Source of the DNA: Nitrospira sp.
GTDB lineage: Bacteria; Nitrospirota; Thermodesulfovibrionia; Thermodesulfovibrionales; Dissulfurispiraceae
Assembly: GCA_002634385.1 (NCBI GenBank)
Contig: NSJL01000010.1
Location: forward strand, 62,001-126,000
DNA: 64,000 bases
Direction: 5' to 3'
In this document: piece after piece, positions 1 through 9,003 of the stretch
Layout of the letters: the number at the start of each line of letters is the position of its first letter
Numbering within the stretch: the first letter of the stretch is position 1
Position numbers and translations under genes: made by a program
Notes under the pieces: model-generated
Databases searched by the model: none
Told to the model about the DNA's origin: nothing
What the model saw: the letters and a program-made list of their open reading frames with translations, nothing else

Positions 1-1809
1 ATTGTTGCTGAAGGCGAGCGTGGACGATTATATTTTTCACCCACAGCAGAGCATGAGACCATTGCTGCGGTGGCACAACCGAAATGGCGACCAGATGGTG
101 ATGTGCCTGCACGACTCACGGGTGGAACTTGTGTGCCCTATGGCTTAGAACAGTGGGGCGACCTTTTCGCTAACCGCCAGATTGTCGCTTTGACGACCTT
201 TTCAGACCTTGTGCAAGAAATACGAGAGATTGTGCAGAGAGATGCGACTAATAGTCGTCTTGTATCTGATAGTGAGAGTTTATCCACGACTGGCGCTGGT
301 GCAGCTGATTATGCTGATGCTGTAAGCGCATATCTTGGGTTCCTTGTTGATCAGCAGACAAATCAGTCAAGTACACTTTGCGGGTGGAACAATATCAATC
401 AACAGATGATTGTGACATTCTCTCGTCAGTCTATAGCAATGGTCTGGGATTTCGCAGAGTGCAACGTTTTTTCCACGTCAACTGGTAGCCTTTGGAATTT
501 GCTTGAAAGACAAGTCAAGGGTATTGCTTCACTGAGTTTAAACAGTAGTAGTGGTCAAGCCTTTCAGGTCGATGCTATGGTTCAACAGGTATCCGCAGGG
601 AAAGTTGTTGCGACAGATCCGCCATACTATGACAATATTGCATACGCCGACCTATCAGACTTTTTCTATGTCTGGTTACGTCGCTCACTCAAGTCAGTAT
701 TCCCTGATCTTTTTACAACACTCACAGTTCCCAAGGCTGAGGAATTGGTGGCTACGGCCTATCGTCACGGTAATAGAGAAAAGGCTGAAGCTTTCTTTCT
801 TAAGGGGATGACTCAAGCCATTCACCGCCTTGCCGAGCAGTCGCACCCAGCTTTTCCAGTGACAATTTTCTATGCGTTTAAACAATCAGAATCCAAGAGT
901 GAAACCGGAACATCAAGCACCGGTTGGGAGACTTTTCTTGAGGCAATTATAGGGGCGGGATTTGCAATCACAGGTACATGGCCAGTAAAGACTGAGTCTG
1001 CGAACAAACTCAAAGCCGAAGTCAGTGCTCTTGCATCCAGTATAGTCCTTGTTTGTCGCCATAGATCAGATGTTGCACCTACAACAACTCGTCGCGAGTT
1101 TCTGAACCAGCTCAAGACTGAACTTCCTGTTGCTCTTGCGCATTTGCAAAAAGGCAATATCGCGCCGGTGGACTTGGCGCAGTCTGCAATTGGCCCCGGC
1201 ATGGCGGTATATACGAGATACTCAAAAGTCCTCGATGCTGCGGGCAACCCGCTTTCCGTAAGGGAGGCATTAGCCCTCATCAATCAGACCCTCGACGAAG
1301 TGCTGGCAGAACAAGAAGGAGACTTTGACGCAGACACGCGCTGGGCGCTGGCGTGGTTCGAGCAGCATGGTTTTGGAGAAGGGCAATTCGGTATTGCTGA
1401 GACACTTTCAAAGGCAAAGAATACGAGCGTTTCCGGCATGGTAGATGCGGGCATTCTTGAATCAAAGGCCGGGCGGGTCTGCCTGCTAAAACCTTCTGAA
1501 CTTCCTGCCGACTGGGACCCGACCACAGATACGCGGCTCACCGTGTGGGAGATGGTTCATCAATTAATCCGTGTGCTTGAAGCAGGTGGCGAAGGAGCGA
1601 CGGCTGAACTTGTAGCAAAGCTGGGCAGCAATGCAGAGGTTGCAAGGGAGCTTGCATACAGGCTTTATACAATCTGTGAGCGCAAAAGACGGGCTCAGGA
1701 AGCCCTCGCATATAACGCTCTTGTCCAGAGCTGGCCAGAGATTATAAGGCTTGCGCGAGAAGGCGGCAAGTCACAGGAAGAGCAGACAGCGATGTTCGAA
1801 GGGGAATAA
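1..1809 (+). CDS. DUF1156-type adenine-specific DNA methyltransferase, 5' end outside window
   Basis: The reading frame is open from base 1, so the N-terminus lies upstream; 602 codons are visible. The DPPYYD motif (codons 206-211, bases 616-633) is the catalytic motif IV of amino-methyltransferases (N6-adenine or N4-cytosine), followed by a conserved IAYADLSDFFYVWLRRSL stretch typical of the DUF1156 family. Such enzymes are large and often paired with a DUF499 ATPase in phage-defence arrays related to DISARM and BREX. Here the DUF499 gene follows after 3 bases, so the two are co-translated. The expected role is protective modification of host DNA while partner proteins act on unmodified DNA. 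The target sequence cannot be read from the gene. Confidence 0.88.
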   Translation: MVAEGERGRLYFSPTAEHETIAAVAQPKWRPDGDVPARLTGGTCVPYGLEQWGDLFANRQIVALTTFSDLVQEIREIVQRDATNSRLVSDSESLSTTGAGAADYADAVSAYLGFLVDQQTNQSSTLCGWNNINQQMIVTFSRQSIAMVWDFAECNVFSTSTGSLWNLLERQVKGIASLSLNSSSGQAFQVDAMVQQVSAGKVVATDPPYYDNIAYADLSDFFYVWLRRSLKSVFPDLFTTLTVPKAEELVATAYRHGNREKAEAFFLKGMTQAIHRLAEQSHPAFPVTIFYAFKQSESKSETGTSSTGWETFLEAIIGAGFAITGTWPVKTESANKLKAEVSALASSIVLVCRHRSDVAPTTTRREFLNQLKTELPVALAHLQKGNIAPVDLAQSAIGPGMAVYTRYSKVLDAAGNPLSVREALALINQTLDEVLAEQEGDFDADTRWALAWFEQHGFGEGQFGIAETLSKAKNTSVSGMVDAGILESKAGRVCLLKPSELPADWDPTTDTRLTVWEMVHQLIRVLEAGGEGATAELVAKLGSNAEVARELAYRLYTICERKRRAQEALAYNALVQSWPEIIRLAREGGKSQEEQTAMFEGE

Positions 1810-1812
1810 GAC

Positions 1813-4800
1813 ATGGCAATAACGAATCATGAGAGAGTCGGCAAGGCGATGGACCTTCTTAAGGAAGGACTTGCACCATTTATCGAGAGAGAGTTCGTTA
1901 GTGTTTATAAACAAAAGGCGTTAGATGAGGCAAAGAGTTTTGTTGCTGATGATCGGCTAAACACCAACCGTCCGCTCAAAGAATGGGATGCAGCTCCGAT
2001 GCTGAGGGTTATGTGGGAAGCATGGAATGCGGTCTTTAAAAAGACGCTCGGACAGGGAGAAAGAAGCCTTGTTTCTGAACTTCGGGAGGTTCGCAAAAAA
2101 TGGGCGCATCAGGAGCCTTTCTCAGGTGACGATGCAGACCGTGCCCTCGATTCCACAGAAAGACTTCTTACAGCGATATCTGCTCCACAGGCCGAAAGTG
2201 TGCGTAAGCTCAAGATGGAACTCAGGCGGCTTATTGTTGATGAACAGGTCCGCAGCGAGCGGCGAAAGAGCGCCGGGACCACCATCGAAAGCCAGACCAC
2301 GGGAACGCTGAAGCCCTGGCGTGAGGTGATCACTCCTCATAAAGATGTGGCAAGCGGCCATTACCAACAGGCAGAGTTTGCGGCTGACCTCTGGCAGGTG
2401 CATCTTGGTGAAGGGACCGATGAGTATCGCAAACCCGGCGAGTTCTTCCGCCGCACCTATCTTACTGAAAGCCTGAAAGGTCTGCTCGTCAATTGTGTCA
2501 AACGACTCTCAGGTGCAGGCGGCGATCCTGTTGTTCAGTTGCAGACGAACTTTGGCGGCGGTAAGACCCATTCGATGCTTGCGCTCTATCACCTTGTATC
2601 AGGCATCCCGACCGGTGAGCTTGCCGGCGTTGATGCTGTTTTAGCTGATGCGGCTCTGAAGGACCTTCCGAAGGCGAAACCGGTAGTGCTTGTCGGCAAC
2701 AAGATATCTCCAGGCAATCCGGTCACCAAGAGTGACGGAACAATCATCCGCACCCTATGGGGAGAACTCGCTTATCAGCTCGGAGGCAAGAAGGCATTTA
2801 AACGCATTGCGGCCGATGATGAAAAAGGAACGAGCCCCGGAGATGTGCTCAGGGAATTGTTCAACGAATATGGTCCATGCCTTATATTGATAGACGAGTG
2901 GGTGGCATATGCCCGTCAGCTCCATGACCAGAGCGATCTTCCGGCAGGCAGCTTCGAAACACAGTTTACCTTTGCGCAGGCCCTGACCGAATCTGCAAAG
3001 CTTGCAAAGAACTGTCTGCTGGTTATAAGCCTTCCGGCGTCGGATACGTCCGGATTGCCTCATGCACAGGCCGACGACTCAGAGGTGGGCGGTCAGCGAG
3101 GCCGCGAGGCCCTCGACCGTCTGCGCAACGTGATAGGCCGGATCGAATCATCGTGGAGACCTGCAAGCGCTGAAGAAGGGTTTGAGATAGTTCGCAGGCG
3201 ACTCTTTGAACCACTCATAAGTCAGGATCAATTCAAGGCGCGGGACGTTATCGCCCGTGAATTTTACGACCTTTACCGCACCCAGCATCAGGAGTTTCCG
3301 CCGGAGTGCAAGGAATCAGATTACGAGAAAAGGATGAGGCAGGCCTATCCTATCCATCCTGAGATATTCGACCGTCTTTATACCGACTGGTCGACTCTCC
3401 TGAAGTTTCAGCGGACCCGTGGCGTATTGCGGCTGATGGCTGCGGTTATCCATAGCCTGTGGGAAAAGGGAGACAGGAATCCCCTGATCCTGCCCTCGAA
3501 CATGCCGATTGATGATCCGCGAGTTCAGTTTGAGCTGACACGGTATCTTTCGGACAACTGGGTGCCGATCATAGAGAAGGATGTGGACGGTCCCAGCTCG
3601 TTATCGTTACGCATTGACAGCGAGGTGCTGAACCTCGGCAAATTCCATGCAACCCGTCGTGTTGCCCGGACGATCTATCTCGGCTCAGCACCTATGACAA
3701 GCGCTGCAAATCGGGGAGTTGAGGACCGCAGAATAAAACTCGGCTGTGTGATGCCCGGTGAGTCTCCGGCGATCTTTGGCGATGCGCTTAGACGCCTTGC
3801 CGGGAACGCAACGTATCTCTACCAAGATGGGCCTCGCTTCTGGTATTCAGTGCAGCCCACGGTGACAAAGCTTGCGGAAGACCGGGCTGAGCAGTTTAAG
3901 CGCGATCCAGATGCAGTGATCCGGGAACTGGACAACAGACTACGGGCTGACTTGAGAAAACCGGGAGACTTTAGCCGCATACATCCTCTGCCGCGTTCAG
4001 GACAGGATGTGCCTGACGAAATGGATACACGGCTGGTTGTGCTCGGCATAGATTATCCATACAGCAAGGACCCAGGGTCTCCGGCTGAGGCTGCGTCAAA
4101 AGAGATATTGGAGAACAGGGGCACTACGCCGCGTATTTACAGAAACACGCTTGTCTTCCTTGCGGTGGATAAGACCCGCCTCCAGGACCTCGATGAAGCT
4201 GTGCGGAAATATCTGGCCTGGAACTCAATACTGTCGGAGAAAGAACAGTTGAATCTTGATCCGCATCAGGTGAAACAGGCAGAAACCCAGCTTAAGTCTG
4301 CCGATGGCGCTGTGACGGCCCGGATACCGGAGGCATATCAATGGTTGCTTGTACCTGTGCAGAAGACGCCGCAAGCGGCTGTTGAATGGTCTGCACTCCG
4401 TCTTTCCGGAAGTGATTCGCTTGCCGCACGCGCGAGCAAGAAGCTCAAGAACGATGAACTGCTGGTCACTTCTTTTGCAGGCACACTCTTGAGGATGGAG
4501 CTTGATAAAATCCCGCTTTGGCGTGGTGACAGCGTCACAATAAAACAGCTTGCAGAAGACTTCGCAAAGTATCTGTATCTGCCCAGGCTAAGAGACCCGG
4601 AAGTTCTTATTGAGTCTGTAAGAGCAGGCTTGTCTGTACTTATCTGGACCGATACTTTCGCATATGCAGACGCATGGGATGAGAAGAAAGGGCGCTATCT
4701 CGGACTCAGGACTACAGGCGGATCGTCTGTATCGCTTGAAGGAAATAGTTTGCTGGTGAAGCCCGATGTGGCGGCAAGGCAGATTGAGGCTGACAAAGTG

Positions 4801-5139
4801 GCTGTGGAACTGGCAGCGGTAGGCGCAGGATCAATTGGCAACGGCGGCTCGGCCGGAATTTACAAGGGTGGTGCCCCGGCGGCAACAGAAGAAGAAAAAC
4901 GCCTCCCTGTCAGATTCTACGGGTCTGTCGAACTCGATGCGACGAGGCTAAGCAGAGATGCCGGAAAGATCGCGGAGGAAGTGGTTCAGCACCTCTCCGC
5001 CCTTATGGATTCCAACGTGGAGATCACTCTTGAGATCAAGGCTGATGTGCCGGAGGGTGTGCCGGACAACGTAGTCAGAACCGTAACCGAGAATTGTCGG
5101 ACACTGAAATTTAAGAGTCATGGATTTGAGGAAAAGTAG
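1813..5139 (+). CDS. DUF499 family ATPase of a methyltransferase-linked defence array
   Basis: An 1108-residue P-loop ATPase. A Walker A motif (GGGKTH, about residues 248-253) and a Walker B-like LILIDEW segment (about 357-363) are visible. DUF499 proteins accompany DUF1156 methyltransferases and resemble the PglY/BrxZ-type ATPases of phage-exclusion systems. It starts 3 bp after the methyltransferase stop, behind a GGGGAATAAG sequence that can serve as ribosome binding site. The length is normal for the family and the frame is intact. Its likely job is to couple ATP hydrolysis to restriction or DNA handling by the array. The mechanism is not established from the sequence. The HerA and DUF3780 partners often seen with this pair are not present downstream; they could lie upstream of the window. 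Confidence 0.85.
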   Translation: MAITNHERVGKAMDLLKEGLAPFIEREFVSVYKQKALDEAKSFVADDRLNTNRPLKEWDAAPMLRVMWEAWNAVFKKTLGQGERSLVSELREVRKKWAHQEPFSGDDADRALDSTERLLTAISAPQAESVRKLKMELRRLIVDEQVRSERRKSAGTTIESQTTGTLKPWREVITPHKDVASGHYQQAEFAADLWQVHLGEGTDEYRKPGEFFRRTYLTESLKGLLVNCVKRLSGAGGDPVVQLQTNFGGGKTHSMLALYHLVSGIPTGELAGVDAVLADAALKDLPKAKPVVLVGNKISPGNPVTKSDGTIIRTLWGELAYQLGGKKAFKRIAADDEKGTSPGDVLRELFNEYGPCLILIDEWVAYARQLHDQSDLPAGSFETQFTFAQALTESAKLAKNCLLVISLPASDTSGLPHAQADDSEVGGQRGREALDRLRNVIGRIESSWRPASAEEGFEIVRRRLFEPLISQDQFKARDVIAREFYDLYRTQHQEFPPECKESDYEKRMRQAYPIHPEIFDRLYTDWSTLLKFQRTRGVLRLMAAVIHSLWEKGDRNPLILPSNMPIDDPRVQFELTRYLSDNWVPIIEKDVDGPSSLSLRIDSEVLNLGKFHATRRVARTIYLGSAPMTSAANRGVEDRRIKLGCVMPGESPAIFGDALRRLAGNATYLYQDGPRFWYSVQPTVTKLAEDRAEQFKRDPDAVIRELDNRLRADLRKPGDFSRIHPLPRSGQDVPDEMDTRLVVLGIDYPYSKDPGSPAEAASKEILENRGTTPRIYRNTLVFLAVDKTRLQDLDEAVRKYLAWNSILSEKEQLNLDPHQVKQAETQLKSADGAVTARIPEAYQWLLVPVQKTPQAAVEWSALRLSGSDSLAARASKKLKNDELLVTSFAGTLLRMELDKIPLWRGDSVTIKQLAEDFAKYLYLPRLRDPEVLIESVRAGLSVLIWTDTFAYADAWDEKKGRYLGLRTTGGSSVSLEGNSLLVKPDVAARQIEADKVAVELAAVGAGSIGNGGSAGIYKGGAPAATEEEKRLPVRFYGSVELDATRLSRDAGKIAEEVVQHLSALMDSNVEITLEIKADVPEGVPDNVVRTVTENCRTLKFKSHGFEEK

Positions 5140-5219
5140 ATTCGGGGATGTTCAATCCTGACCAGCACTCTAATTTCACCAGGCTGATATGAGGATGTGA
5201 GAAAGGCTTGAACTGAGCG

Positions 5220-5732
5220 GTTTTCATTCGGGACGGGTCCATTGATTAACACTTTGTACGATTTGTGAAAGAATCTGAAAAGCATGGTAAGGAAATAGGG
5301 TTGGATGAACTCCTTATCCTGTCTGTTTTAAGGCGGCAAAGAGAACTCTCATTGAACGAGGCCCCGGCCATTTTGTAGCGTGATCTGGTAAGGATCCGTG
5401 AAATATTGATGCATATGACGACTATGGGCTATCTGGAGAAGAGTGGAATAAAGAAGGGAAAGATTTACCAATTGAGCAGCGGCCTCTCCAAACTGTTTGG
5501 AGAGGCAATAAGCTATGTCAGGGATAAGGGCATCGATGAGGTAAGGCATCCAGAGGTAATTTTGGAATATGTGAAACAATACGGGCCTATTTCTAACCGG
5601 TAAGTGAGGGAACTGCTGGGCCTGGATATTTACAAAGCCTCTAAGCTTTTGAATAAGTTGGTAAAATATGGCAAGCTGCAAAGGATCGGAACAGGCGACA
5701 GAAACGCCCAATACGGCCTTGCCGAGAAATGA
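5220..5732 (+). pseudogene. decayed AlbA_2-type ATP-binding/winged-helix regulator, C-terminal remnant
   Basis: One frame reads protein-like for about 170 codons but is broken by three in-frame stops: TAA at 5247, TAG at 5376 and TAA at 5601. Between the stops lie segments such as LDELLILSVLRRQREL and, after the last stop, a helix-turn-helix-like segment ending in YGLAEK and a stop at 5730. This pattern resembles the C-terminal winged-helix part of AlbA_2/COG2865 putative transcriptional regulators. Only the 65-residue middle piece (5406-5603) survives as an open frame. It lies between the DUF499 gene and the PLD nuclease, so it may be a former member of the defence array or an older insertion. 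The family assignment is from residue pattern only. Confidence 0.55.
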
Positions 5733-5738
5733 CAACTA

Positions 5739-5782
5739 TTTTAGTTGCCCGGCAACTAAAATTACTTGCACTTGCAAGTAAT
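5739..5782. repeat. two adjacent perfect palindromes
   Basis: Two perfect inverted repeats sit end to end just after the pseudogene stop. The first has 11-bp arms (TTTTAGTTGCC / GGCAACTAAAA) around one base at 5739-5761. The second has 10-bp arms (ATTACTTGCA / TGCAAGTAAT) around CT at 5761-5782. They could be a terminator pair, protein-binding operators for the downstream PLD nuclease, or recombination sites; no T-run follows either. Confidence 0.6.
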
Positions 5783-5876
5783 TGGTTGCAGCACCTTCTC
5801 TCGGAGATAAACTGGTCGATATTGCAAGAAAGAAAGGAATTGATTGCCAAGCTCTCAGCTATTAAACTGTAGACTC

Positions 5877-6425
5877 ATGTTTAAGCGTACCATAAAATTT
5901 ATTATTCTCCTGGGCATCATTCTGCAGCTATCATGCTCAAATACCCAGGCAATTGATGTTACTCTGAAGAACGCCCCTACCCAGGTCTATTTCTCTCCTA
6001 GCGGCGGCGCTACAGAGGCCATTATCAAGACAATAAGCACGGCAAAATCCGAAATTCTGGTGCAAGCCTATTCCTTTACATCCTCTCCTATTGCAAGGTC
6101 CCTGGTTGAGGCATATAAGCGCGGGATCCATATTGAGATCATTCTCGATAAGAGCAACAGAACCGCTAAATATTCAGCTGCCGACTTCTCCCATAACATG
6201 GGAATACCGACCTACATCGACGCCGAACACGCCATCGCTCACAGCAAAATCATGATCATCGACCGGGAGACGGTCATTACCGGCAGCTTTAATTTCACGA
6301 AAGCCGCCGAAGAGAAGAACGCCGAAAATCTGCTTATCATCAGATCGAAGGAGCTTGCGAAGGCTTACATTGAGAACTGGGAGAGGCATAGGAAGCATTC
6401 TATAGAGTATAGTGGAAAGCTATAA
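5877..6425 (+). CDS. exported phospholipase-D family nuclease
   Basis: A 182-residue single-domain PLD-superfamily protein of the bacterial Nuc/EndA-like type. The HSKIMIID segment gives the HxKx4D catalytic motif and is followed by the conserved GSFNFT. Members with one motif work as dimers and cut DNA without divalent metal. The N-terminus (MFKRTIK, hydrophobic stretch, LQLSC) reads as a lipoprotein or Sec signal, so the enzyme is probably exported. I chose the ATG at 5877 rather than an upstream TTG because it places this signal at the start. It lies between the DUF499 ATPase and the helicase, only 24 bp ahead of the latter. PLD proteins occur in DISARM-like arrays, but those are cytoplasmic, so the exported form is odd. 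Confidence 0.75.
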   Translation: MFKRTIKFIILLGIILQLSCSNTQAIDVTLKNAPTQVYFSPSGGATEAIIKTISTAKSEILVQAYSFTSSPIARSLVEAYKRGIHIEIILDKSNRTAKYSAADFSHNMGIPTYIDAEHAIAHSKIMIIDRETVITGSFNFTKAAEEKNAENLLIIRSKELAKAYIENWERHRKHSIEYSGKL

Positions 6426-6449
6426 ACGGTAAAAGAAAGAGGAAGGGAC

Positions 6450-8960
6450 ATGGTTGATTTCAAGAAACTCGTAAAAAAAGAGAAGACAGTTGATTGGAGT
6501 AATCTTGTAGAGGTTTTTGAATCGCTTGACCGACAAACATCACATATTGATTTGAGACCTGTACAACTACAGGCACTTGAGTTAATTTCAAAAAAGAGAA
6601 GCGAAAAAGAAATAATATTGAAAGTTAGTACTGGTTCCGGCAAGACATCAGTCGCATTGCTTTTCTTGCTTTCACATATGGAGGAAAAGGGACAGCCCGT
6701 AGTTTATCTTTGTCCTACCATCCAGCTTGTCAAGCAAGTGATCGAAGAAGCAACAAAACTGGGCATAAGGGCTGTAGAGTATCCAAAAGGAGAAAAGTAT
6801 CCTGATGTCGACGGAACAGCAGGTAAGGCTGTAATTGTTTGCACCTATGACAAGCTCTTTAATGCTAAATCGACTTTTAATCGGCCTGATGTGAATTTGA
6901 GACCTTGTGCAATAGTATGCGATGATGCTCATGCTGGAGTAGAAGAAATTCGTGATTCATTTACCCTAAGAATTTCTAATGAAGAGCTACTTTATAAAGA
7001 AATAACAAATATCTTGGGAGCGGCTTGCGAAGCATATGATATCGGAAAGTGGAGCAGTATAATTAACAAAGATCCACAAGCTATATTTGAAGTGCCATAT
7101 TGGATTTGGCACTCACTTAACGAAGAGCTGCACAGACTTCTCTCTCCTCATGCTGAAGACGGTAATTTTATGTTTGTTTGGCCGTATCTGTCTGACATTC
7201 TAAGAAGATGTCGGTGTATTATTTCTTGGTTAGGAATAGAGATAGTCCCGGAAATTATTCCCATTCATAAAGTTGAAGCTTTCGCAAAAACACCCCATCG
7301 TCTTTTTATGTCGGCGACGCTTGCTGATGACTCGATACTAATTAGGGAGCTTGGTTGTGACTATTTAGCGGCCAAGTTGCCGTTGACCTCGGAGGGCGAT
7401 AAAGGGCTAGGAGAGCGTATGGTAATTGCCCCCTCTTTAGTTGATAAGGATCTCAATCGCGAATGGGTTATGAAATTATGTCAACAAATATCTAAGCAAA
7501 ACAATGTAGTTGTGTTGTCGCCTAGTGAATGGGCGGCTAGAGAGTGGGAATCAGTTGGGGCAACAGTTTTCATTGGAGATGAGGTGGTACGGGCTGTAGA
7601 GCAGCTTAGAAGTAAGGAGCCTTCGGTCAGATTTGCTGTGTTTGTACAACGCTATGATGGAGTCGATTTGCCGGACAATGCATGTAGAATACTTGTTCTT
7701 GATGGTATGCCCTATGGTGAAGGGATAGTTGATAAATTTGATAGCTCAATTACTGCTGGACCTGGGGGGATTAGAAACAGACTTGTTTATCGCATTGAGC
7801 AAGGAATTGGTAGAGCAGTACGGTCGCACGTAGATTATGCCGTAGTAATTTTGTCGGGTCATGATATAGCCCACTTTATAGCCAAAAGAGATGTCCTGAG
7901 TGCAATGAGCCAGGACACCGCAGCGCAGCTGAGATTAGCCTTAGATTTAGCCGAATTAGCTAGAGAGGATTCGGAAGACGCCTCAAAATCTGTAATTGCA
8001 TTGATCGGTCAGTGCTTAAAGAGAAATGAGGGATGGAAGCAATATTATGCGGAGCATATGAAAAAATCTCGGGAAGAAAAAAAGAAGCCTGATGAAGTAG
8101 GGCTGCAATTAGCATATGCTGAAAGAAAGGCTTTCGAATATGCTGTTAGTAGGCAATATGATAAAGCAGTTGAAACAATACGTCATAAGTTGAATGAACT
8201 CACTAGTGAAGAAATAACTAAAGGATGGTATTTACAGAAAATTGCGGCTTATATGAATGAAATAGATTCAGGTGAAGCAATGGAAATACAACAAGCAGCG
8301 AGGGAGATAAACCCCTCGCTGCTTTGCCCACCATCTATAACAAGACGCTCTATCTCGGCCTCAAAAACTGATGTCCAGGGCATAATTGTAGCGTGGTTTT
8401 CTGAATTTGAAAACCCGAATGGGGCAATTGCAGCTATTGAGGATCTTAGGGCTCGCTTATCATTTCAAGTAACAACAAATACTTTTGAAGAAGCAATTAA
8501 AGAATTGGCAACCATGCTGGGGGCTGAAGGACGTAGGCCGGAGAGGGAGGATAGGGATGGTCCTGATGGGCTATGGTTATTCCCGGAGATAAGTTTAGTA
8601 ATAGAAGCAAAAACTGAGAATGAGGCTTCATTGCACAAAAGTGACTCTGGACAACTCCACACGAGTATTGAATGGTTTAGTCGCAGCTATAAGGCAAGGC
8701 CCGCTCCAATCCCTGTTGCCATTGCAAAAATAGATGTCGCAGATGCGGGCTCGAATTTCCCGGAGGGAACTAGAGTATTACTGCCAGTCAAATTGCAAGA
8801 GCTACTTAATAACTTGATATCGTTTTATCGTGCATTAATTAAAGAGCCGCCGCTGCTCCGTGTGCCGCACAAAATTGCGGAGCTTTCGGTGCAGCATAAA
8901 ATTGCGCCCGAACAAATTATTGGAACTTATACAGTAAAAATTAAAGAGAAGAAAAAGTAG
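6450..8960 (+). CDS. superfamily 2 helicase with C-terminal PD-(D/E)xK-like nuclease segment
   Basis: An 836-residue protein. Helicase motif I (STGSGKTS, about residues 60-67), motif II as DDAH, motif III as MSATL, and motif VI as QGIGRAVR mark a DEAD/DEAH-type SF2 helicase core over roughly residues 40-480. Near the C-terminus (about residues 702-722) a segment with GLWLF, SLVIEAKTE fits the E-x-K core of PD-(D/E)xK nucleases. So it could unwind and cut nucleic acid. It starts 24 bp after the PLD gene behind an AGAAAGAGGAAGG ribosome binding site. Codon use is AT-rich compared with the DUF499 gene, which suggests separate origin. The partnership with the methyltransferase/DUF499 pair is inferred from position. 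Confidence 0.72.
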   Translation: MVDFKKLVKKEKTVDWSNLVEVFESLDRQTSHIDLRPVQLQALELISKKRSEKEIILKVSTGSGKTSVALLFLLSHMEEKGQPVVYLCPTIQLVKQVIEEATKLGIRAVEYPKGEKYPDVDGTAGKAVIVCTYDKLFNAKSTFNRPDVNLRPCAIVCDDAHAGVEEIRDSFTLRISNEELLYKEITNILGAACEAYDIGKWSSIINKDPQAIFEVPYWIWHSLNEELHRLLSPHAEDGNFMFVWPYLSDILRRCRCIISWLGIEIVPEIIPIHKVEAFAKTPHRLFMSATLADDSILIRELGCDYLAAKLPLTSEGDKGLGERMVIAPSLVDKDLNREWVMKLCQQISKQNNVVVLSPSEWAAREWESVGATVFIGDEVVRAVEQLRSKEPSVRFAVFVQRYDGVDLPDNACRILVLDGMPYGEGIVDKFDSSITAGPGGIRNRLVYRIEQGIGRAVRSHVDYAVVILSGHDIAHFIAKRDVLSAMSQDTAAQLRLALDLAELAREDSEDASKSVIALIGQCLKRNEGWKQYYAEHMKKSREEKKKPDEVGLQLAYAERKAFEYAVSRQYDKAVETIRHKLNELTSEEITKGWYLQKIAAYMNEIDSGEAMEIQQAAREINPSLLCPPSITRRSISASKTDVQGIIVAWFSEFENPNGAIAAIEDLRARLSFQVTTNTFEEAIKELATMLGAEGRRPEREDRDGPDGLWLFPEISLVIEAKTENEASLHKSDSGQLHTSIEWFSRSYKARPAPIPVAIAKIDVADAGSNFPEGTRVLLPVKLQELLNNLISFYRALIKEPPLLRVPHKIAELSVQHKIAPEQIIGTYTVKIKEKKK

Positions 8961-9003
8961 GCCGAAATGTAAAATGTAGTTGTAGTGAGAAATTAGTGCC
9001 TTA

